A stretch of DNA of 64,000 bases, from assembly GCF_000143415.4 (NCBI RefSeq), contig NW_003314269.1, positions 3,602,673 through 3,666,672 of the forward strand, in the 5' to 3' direction. Every line of letters begins with the position of its first letter. The stretch's first letter is position 1. Shown one piece after another: positions 57,941-64,000 of this stretch. Source of the DNA: Selaginella moellendorffii. Lineage: Eukaryota > Streptophyta > Lycopodiopsida > Selaginellales > Selaginellaceae. The position numbers were made by a program, and so were the translations under genes. The notes beneath the pieces were generated by a model. That model was not told the DNA's origin, did no database searches, and saw nothing but the letters and a program-made list of their open reading frames with translations.

Positions 57941-60549
57941 GCATTGTTCCCTCTCTCTTTTGGCTAACCTGATTCATAGGGACTAAAAACATTACAAAAC
58001 AATTTGTACTACTCATGGTCCTTATGGGTGACTCCTCTATGAAGCTAAAACCACCTATTATAAGGATCATGAGACTCTCCCTAGGATGCTACTCCATTTG
58101 ATCGCCAAGACCCTAATCTGTTTTCCAAGCCATATCTTAGGGCATGACCCTTCTCTAACTTAAACCACCAGAGCATGCATCCTGCTCGTGATGTGTTAAA
58201 CCTTATTTGAAGCATCACGATCAAGAGATCCCAAAAATCCCCATTGCAAGGCTTTATGTCACTCTACCTAATTTGATCTATCCCCTGAAGGTATCATAGA
58301 ACCTACTGTAGATAATAGTCTAGCAGTTTATATGATGGCTATACACTATTAGCATCTGATGTGCCCCAAAGTGGTAGGCAGCCAAAGTCCATGGTGTGGC
58401 ATGATATCCTAGAAATCCAGATTATTGCCTAATAAATGTTATATTTGATGGCCTAATTTGACATGTTAGTCATTGTTATAACACTTTGATACACCCATAT
58501 TGGATAATCATTAAGCAGGTCCAAAACAACAAATTCCTCAGTCCACTCTTTAAGTTCCTCTCATATATGAGGTTGATATTATTTTACATTATCTGAATGG
58601 TTAGCTTGTGTAATGGTCTTCTTTGGGCACCACTTTCACCTAGTACAATATATTGAGGCTATGGAAGCAATCAAAACCACCAATCATATTGTTAGATCTT
58701 AGAACAATATACCAAAGTCTCAAAAGGAAGAGGAAAGAGAAACTAGTCATAAAAGGAAGAGAGAGAAAGGAATATAAAAAGTAATATAACATATTCTCAC
58801 CACCTTGCAACCCAATACTCACATCATTCACCTTATGAACTTGTTGGAAAAGGATAAGCAACTGATTCAACTCCACATCAGATATTCAAGTGTCATAGGA
58901 TAAATCAGCTTCATCCCATTAGTTATGGTGCTACTAGTATACATCCTACTCTACAATCCTTTATAGAAATAACAATATTCTATCTTTAAGAGCACATTTG
59001 GTATAGGTATTGTAGAAAGTGGTAATGGTCCTTAATGTCCCTTCAACTCAGAAACATAAAATAAATAAAAATCTTTCTCATGAGGTTTTAAAATAATGAT
59101 GCTTTAAATTTATATATGAATTAAAAGCATACCAAAAAGCTCCTCTTGAGGCTGCCTCTTTTAATGGTGATAAATACTTAAATTTCCATAGGGCATATTT
59201 ACATAAGAGGTAGTGTGTTTTTTGCTAGTATACACCTTAAGATGTTAAGTTTCTTCCAAGTCTATTATAATTTATAAAACACCAAAAACAATTAACAAAC
59301 AAGGTAAAAGAAATCATAATAAAAGAGTATTACATTTTTTTTAGGATGACAAACATAAAACTTATTCCTGGTTTTAAAGTACAGCTAGCACCTAGACATC
59401 ATCTTTCCTCACCTTCTTTTATACTTCTCAAAGCATTATCAATTGAATGGGAAGTACTTCTTGTGTAAGAATAATAACTTAAAGAATGTGCATTAGATGC
59501 TATAGATCTTAAGGAAGAGTATAACTTTTATTTCACACTAGTGAACAATTGAGATTTGAAGTCCATGGGTGTGCTCTAGTTCTTTGTGTCAGCCATAAGG
59601 CTATTATAAGGATGCCATAAATGACTACCAACAATAATGTAATGATTTATGACTTGGGGGATTGTATCTATAACTTATTAGCCAAGTATTCCCATAGATG
59701 CTTTAGAACTGTCATCTCAAGCTCTAAAACCTAATGCTTTTGTGTTTAGTTCTTCTTCTCTTGATGAACTTTACACTTGAAATTTAAACAAAGGTTTATA
59801 TTGTTAATACACTAAAGAGAAAAGTTTAAAGGCAAAAAATCATGATTGAGGAATATCCTAGAGTATGCTTAGATATTTTACATATATCACAAATAAGAAT
59901 CCCAATTCAGATTTATGATGATTATCATGGTAATAAGAGTGGCCTCTTACATAGCCTTCTTTGGTCTAGAAAAGAGAAAAAAGAGAGCCATGCCTAAAGG
60001 AGTACAATTCAATAGTCATTTATAGCTTTTGATGTTTCAAGTAGTTTGGTTGTTATAACCAATATAACTCAATATAATCATAACATCCAAAATAATAATT
60101 TTTTGTGAGAAAAGGGAAGTATAATAAGCTTATGTGTGTCAAGGTGTTAATTAAGATGTTGATATTAAATATGCAGTGGTGGAGGTGGTGAGGAATATAT
60201 CAAGTACATTCTTTAGTATATAAAGAGAGTATATTCTAGGGATTGATTCTATCACAACATTCCTTTCTTTTATTCATGAACTCTCCTCTTTATTTTTAAC
60301 ACACCAGAGAGTTTACTTGCCCTATGAATCTGTAAAAGGATTAAGAAGAATGGAGGTGGAAAGTTAGGGTTTTGGGTGATTTGATGCATAGATTGTGGAG
60401 CAATAATTCTTATGGGATATAGAATGGATTAAGGTGATTTTTGTTGTGGAGGAGGCATTGTATTATAATCTATCCAATGATCTAAAATGGCTAGGTTTGG
60501 TATAAAGAATCATAAGAGTTTAGGATTTTATTGTTAAGCTTAAAATACC
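57941..60549. other. AT-rich region without a gene
   Basis: Composition is AT-rich, frames are short and broken, and no domain-like stretch was found. The longest frame, 58640-58876 minus (78 residues), has no recognisable domain. Old retroelement DNA is likely but not shown. Confidence 0.5.
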
Positions 60550-60554
60550 TTATT

Positions 60555-60830
60555 TATTTATTTTTGGTTTGCTTAAGCAAACCTGGATGGTAGTGGATAT
60601 ACCTAGAATATGCTTGGATCTTTTAGGATATTCTACCATTTAACAGTTATTATTCATTTAGATTAATCTTGTATTTATAGTTTATAAACATAATTTATAA
60701 ACTTTTTAAAACACTTTCTAGTATATTCTTTTTTATTCTACCATCTAAAGGTTGATAGGCAGTAAGATTAATCTTGTGTTTATAAATTATAAACATGTTT
60801 ATAATTATAAACTTTTATTTGATCAAATGG
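60555..60830 (+). repeat. Dispersed AT-rich repeat, copy 2
   Basis: This aligns with 7421-7690 in the same orientation; see that entry for shared blocks. This copy is a little longer and includes an extra TTATTCTACCATCTAAAGG block. Confidence 0.6.
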
Positions 60831-62499
60831 ATTAAACAAGTAAGAATAACATTATTATTAAAAAAAACCAAGCATTGCGACATGCAATATATATCAAATT
60901 ATTGTTTGTTTTTGTGATTTGTAAATGGGATATATGGGTGGAAGCACCTAGTCTTAAGTTGTGTAGAAAGTGTTTTTTTGATTGATTTAGTGAAGGAATG
61001 AACTGTATACAAATGATTGTTTGATTGTCAAAATATTTTAAAGTGATTTGAGGTATTTAGTGTTTAATTTGTTCAATCAGGGATTTAAAGTTCCGTGACA
61101 TCCAAGATATTATCACTCCACAGTTATCTTGGAGGGCATTATGGGGTTTAGACGGGCAATCAATCTTTATAACATTATAATTTTATCAAAGTTCTTGAGT
61201 ATAAGCAAGGAGGACATATAGACACATTTGGATTCAGTGAAGCTATTCCTAGAGATTTTAAATGTTATAAATGCTGTTTTGCAATGCCACTAGTTCATCA
61301 CCACAATATAAAAATTAAAACCATTGCATTGGGTGAACCCTCTTTCACCCTCAGATAAAAAAACTATTTCTCCAATAATTTGAGCCAATTCACATATTTG
61401 ATTTTGTCATGGTTGAGCTTGATACCTATAAGATCTAACTATAGGAGTTTATCTATGAGTATTATAGCCACTTCAAACAATATATTCATAAATGTGAGCA
61501 AGCGAACATACAATGTAATAGAGTTTTATATGGATATTTTGCATTCAGTTTTGGCTCACAAAGTTCAAGAGAAGTGCAAGAAGCTAGACGAAGATATACA
61601 ACATGCTATCACTCAAGAACTTAAAAAGTTGCTTGAGCCAAAGATGCTCTTTGAGATTATTGGTGCTTTCGAGGAAATCCAATAAAAAATGACTCATAAA
61701 GATAATAATAAAGTGGTTGTGGCTATTGGACAGGTTGATGTTACTCAAAAATATAATGTAAACAACCAAAGAGAATGACTCGAAATACAATCCATACAAT
61801 TTAAATATAAAGACAAAAAATTTATGAACAAAAGTGCACCCCTTTTTCAATTGGTTAATGATCTTGGGATACTTGGGGTTAAACATCCTTGAGTTTAAGT
61901 GGTATTGAGTTATGTGACTTTCTAAAAAATTTAAATTCAAAAGCTTCTATAAAGTTATAACTAAATTCAATTTATTGATACAATACAAATACTAACATTG
62001 TGTATCCACCCTAATGTGAGTTTTTCTAGTGTTATAATCATGATGAGGAATGTTACAAAGCAAATCAAACATATCTAGCATAAAAAACTATGTTATTTAT
62101 TTCTATATTTAATCTTTGGCATCCACAATAGCAAATTTATCACATCTCCAAATCCATCACAATTTCTTGGTGGTGCAAGTTACTTTTGATGTTTCATTTT
62201 TTGTTATGCAATGATGACCCAACCGCTGTAGCAATTTCTTTACAAGGATGCTCTTTTGAGTGGAGAATGGATGTAAATATTACCCTCAATGCCTTGAAAA
62301 AGGTTCTATTTGCAACTTTAGTACTCCAACTCTTAAATTTTATCTAATGATTCCATCTTTTCATTCAGCTCTTGGATACAATGTATTCAATTGATATCTA
62401 TCAACTAGTGATAAAAATGTGATACATAGTATTTATTTCTTCATAAATAACTTATCATCTCTTTTGGATTAATAAATAGAGCTGAATTGTTATACTATA
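60831..62499 (+). other. AT-rich DNA with one unrecognised ORF
   Basis: The only longer frame is 61380-61685 plus (101 residues; first codon not ATG). Its second half is helical and charged (K-C-K-K-L-D-E-D-I-Q-H-A). It may be a gag-like remnant upstream of the retroelement that follows, but nothing identifies it. Confidence 0.25.
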
Positions 62500-63680
62500 G
62501 TTATTGTCTACTATTGTTTTTTGCCGAAGAGGATAATAATTCATAATCTCTTGATGTATTTGTTGGACAAGCCCATATTACAAAGTTGTTATGCTCATTG
62601 GATTCTCTAGCTATCTGAATTTGATTTCAAGATCAAGGTAGAGAAGTCTCAAATATTCAATCCCATTAGCTTTGGTTTTTCATTTTTAGATGACAATAAC
62701 ACTCATGACTTTGATATGCCTTGGAAACACTTCCAGATGATCAACTCTATTATGCTGATATGGTTCACCTCTAGTATGCCAACATTTTCAAGGCCAATCA
62801 CTCTTTTATCTCTCTATGTATGAGAAATGCAAAGTTCTCCAAACAACAACAAAGTAGGTCATTTTAAGACTCACAACAAAATAGTTGATGCAAGTTGGCT
62901 TTGTCACAAATGCTACAAAATATGCCTACAATACCAATAATTTAAAAGCACATCATTTAAGGCCAAGGTCCTTTGCATATTAGTTTCTGAAATATATAGG
63001 ATCCATTGTTCCTACAGGAAATAAATACCTATACATCATTATAGTGTGCATAAAGTGGGTTGAGGTCATTTTTGTTGTCTCCACAAACTAGATGGCCACT
63101 ATTAACTTCCTATATAATAACATATTGCAATATTAAAGTCCCTCGGCATTTCTCATCAGATTGCAAGTTTCATTTCATAAGGGAGGTCATACAAGAACTC
63201 TTCAACTTGCATGTTCACCACACTCACTCCAGTATTTGTTATTCATAGGGAAATGGCCAAACTGAGTGAATAAATCAAATTCTTAAGAATATTATTCGCA
63301 AGATGGTTAACTCTCATCTATATACTTAGCTACAACAATTATTTGATGCTTTGCGGTTTAGCCATGCAATTTAATTTTCTCTATAGTATGGAAGAAGTTA
63401 TTCCAATTCAACTAGAACTACTGACCTTTATAACATCTGCTATGGCTTCTACTACAAGCACGATGAACCAACTTGAACATCATTATTATCAACTTTTATG
63501 CCTTGGAAGAGTTTTGACATGTTATGACTCTCCACAATATGATGCTTTTTGACAAGCTTATATGCATAGTGAGCATCTAAAGGGGTGACTTGGTGAAACT
63601 TATTGACTTTGAGACTCCACATTGTCCCAAACTTATTGCTCCATGGCTGGGACCATTTTAGATAGAATTGAAAGTCCAAA
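62500..63680 (+). mobile_element. Decayed Ty3/gypsy pol fragment (RNase H end and integrase)
   Basis: Read through many stops and frame changes, the plus strand shows an RNase H end segment (W-I-L...L-S-E-F-D-F-K-I, 62590-62640), a histidine/cysteine-type integrase N-terminal piece (C-H-K-C-Y-K near 62905), the start of the integrase core (G-P/S-I-V-P-T-G-N-K-Y and K-W-V-E, about 63000-63065) and a late integrase piece (M-E-E-V-I-P-I-Q-L-E-L, 63388-63420). Reverse transcriptase and LTRs were not seen. The element is inactive. Confidence 0.75.
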
Positions 63681-64000
63681 CTTGTACTAGCTCATGGATC
63701 TTGATGGCTGCTTACTACCAAATCCTTGCAATAGCACCCATCTTACTACTATTTGTAGTAGCCTAGGTTTAGCATACTTTCCAGCTTTTTTTATTCTTTT
63801 TTTTCTTGTGTTTAATAATATTTCAGATTCTCAATTTCTTCACAATAAATTATTTTGGATTCATAGTTCTAATTTTGTGCTAGTAATGTTTGTAACATGA
63901 CTTAACGTGATGATTGGCACATTCATTTTTAGTTTTTATATAGTGGCTTTCTATGTAAGAGCATCTCGACAAGAAACATTGATGACACCTTGAATCACAA

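Noticed and set aside
1-64000. tRNA genes, riboswitches or microRNA precursors
   Set aside because: None could be recognised by eye with enough support. A tRNAscan-SE and Rfam search would be needed to exclude them.

Overview
The window looks like nuclear DNA of a seedless vascular plant, most likely a lycophyte of the Selaginella type. The gene set is plant-specific: NAC and RWP-RK transcription factors, an ABCB6/20-type transporter, plastid-type KAS I, Iojap and a farnesylation-tailed NAP1. Introns are very short, mostly 45-65 nt. Genes are dense and GC-rich, and sit in AT-rich repeat DNA. The species assignment is inference. Exon models were built by hand from open frames, GT/AG sites and codon phase. 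Those called with confidence keep frame over their full length; single-base errors in exon edges are possible.

Layout. 1-4.4 kb: a partial exon, a 1.4 kb segment bounded by inverted repeats and filled with 22-bp hairpins, then a decayed Ty3/gypsy retroelement (+). 4.4-5.7 kb: a divergent NAC-like gene (-). 6-10 kb: mostly AT-rich DNA without genes. 10-38 kb is a gene island: GlcAT14 glycosyltransferase (+), NOL8-like RRM protein (-) sharing a 74-bp divergent promoter with Iojap/RsfS (+), ABCB6/20-type transporter (+), a large Ig-like multi-pass membrane protein (+), two intronless fungal-looking secreted FAD oxidases (-) with a scrambled third copy, a coiled-coil protein (-) divergent from ZOP1 (+), and an endosomal NHX5/6-type Na+/H+ exchanger (+) with three minor-spliceosome-type introns.

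38-58 kb: a TatD pseudogene, AT-rich DNA carrying a short organellar 23S rRNA fragment, an intact TatD nuclease gene (-), KAS I (-), an unresolved minus-strand gene near 44-45 kb, a VND/NST-class NAC gene (-), acidic ribosomal protein P2 (+), NAP1 (-), an RKD gene (-) with a repeat-filled intron, and a duplicated decayed segment. 58-64 kb: AT-rich DNA, a second copy of a repeat seen at 7.4 kb, and a second decayed Ty3/gypsy element (+).

Most genes are unrelated housekeeping or regulatory loci. Links worth noting are several growth or translation genes (NOL8-like, Iojap, P2, NAP1, the ZOP1 pair) with telo-box promoters, the oxidase cluster as a local duplication array, and TatD with its nearby pseudogene. 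No operon-like or defence-like system was found. The strongest candidates for new biology are the fungal-like oxidase cluster, the highly divergent NAC-like protein, and the hairpin-array element at the left edge.
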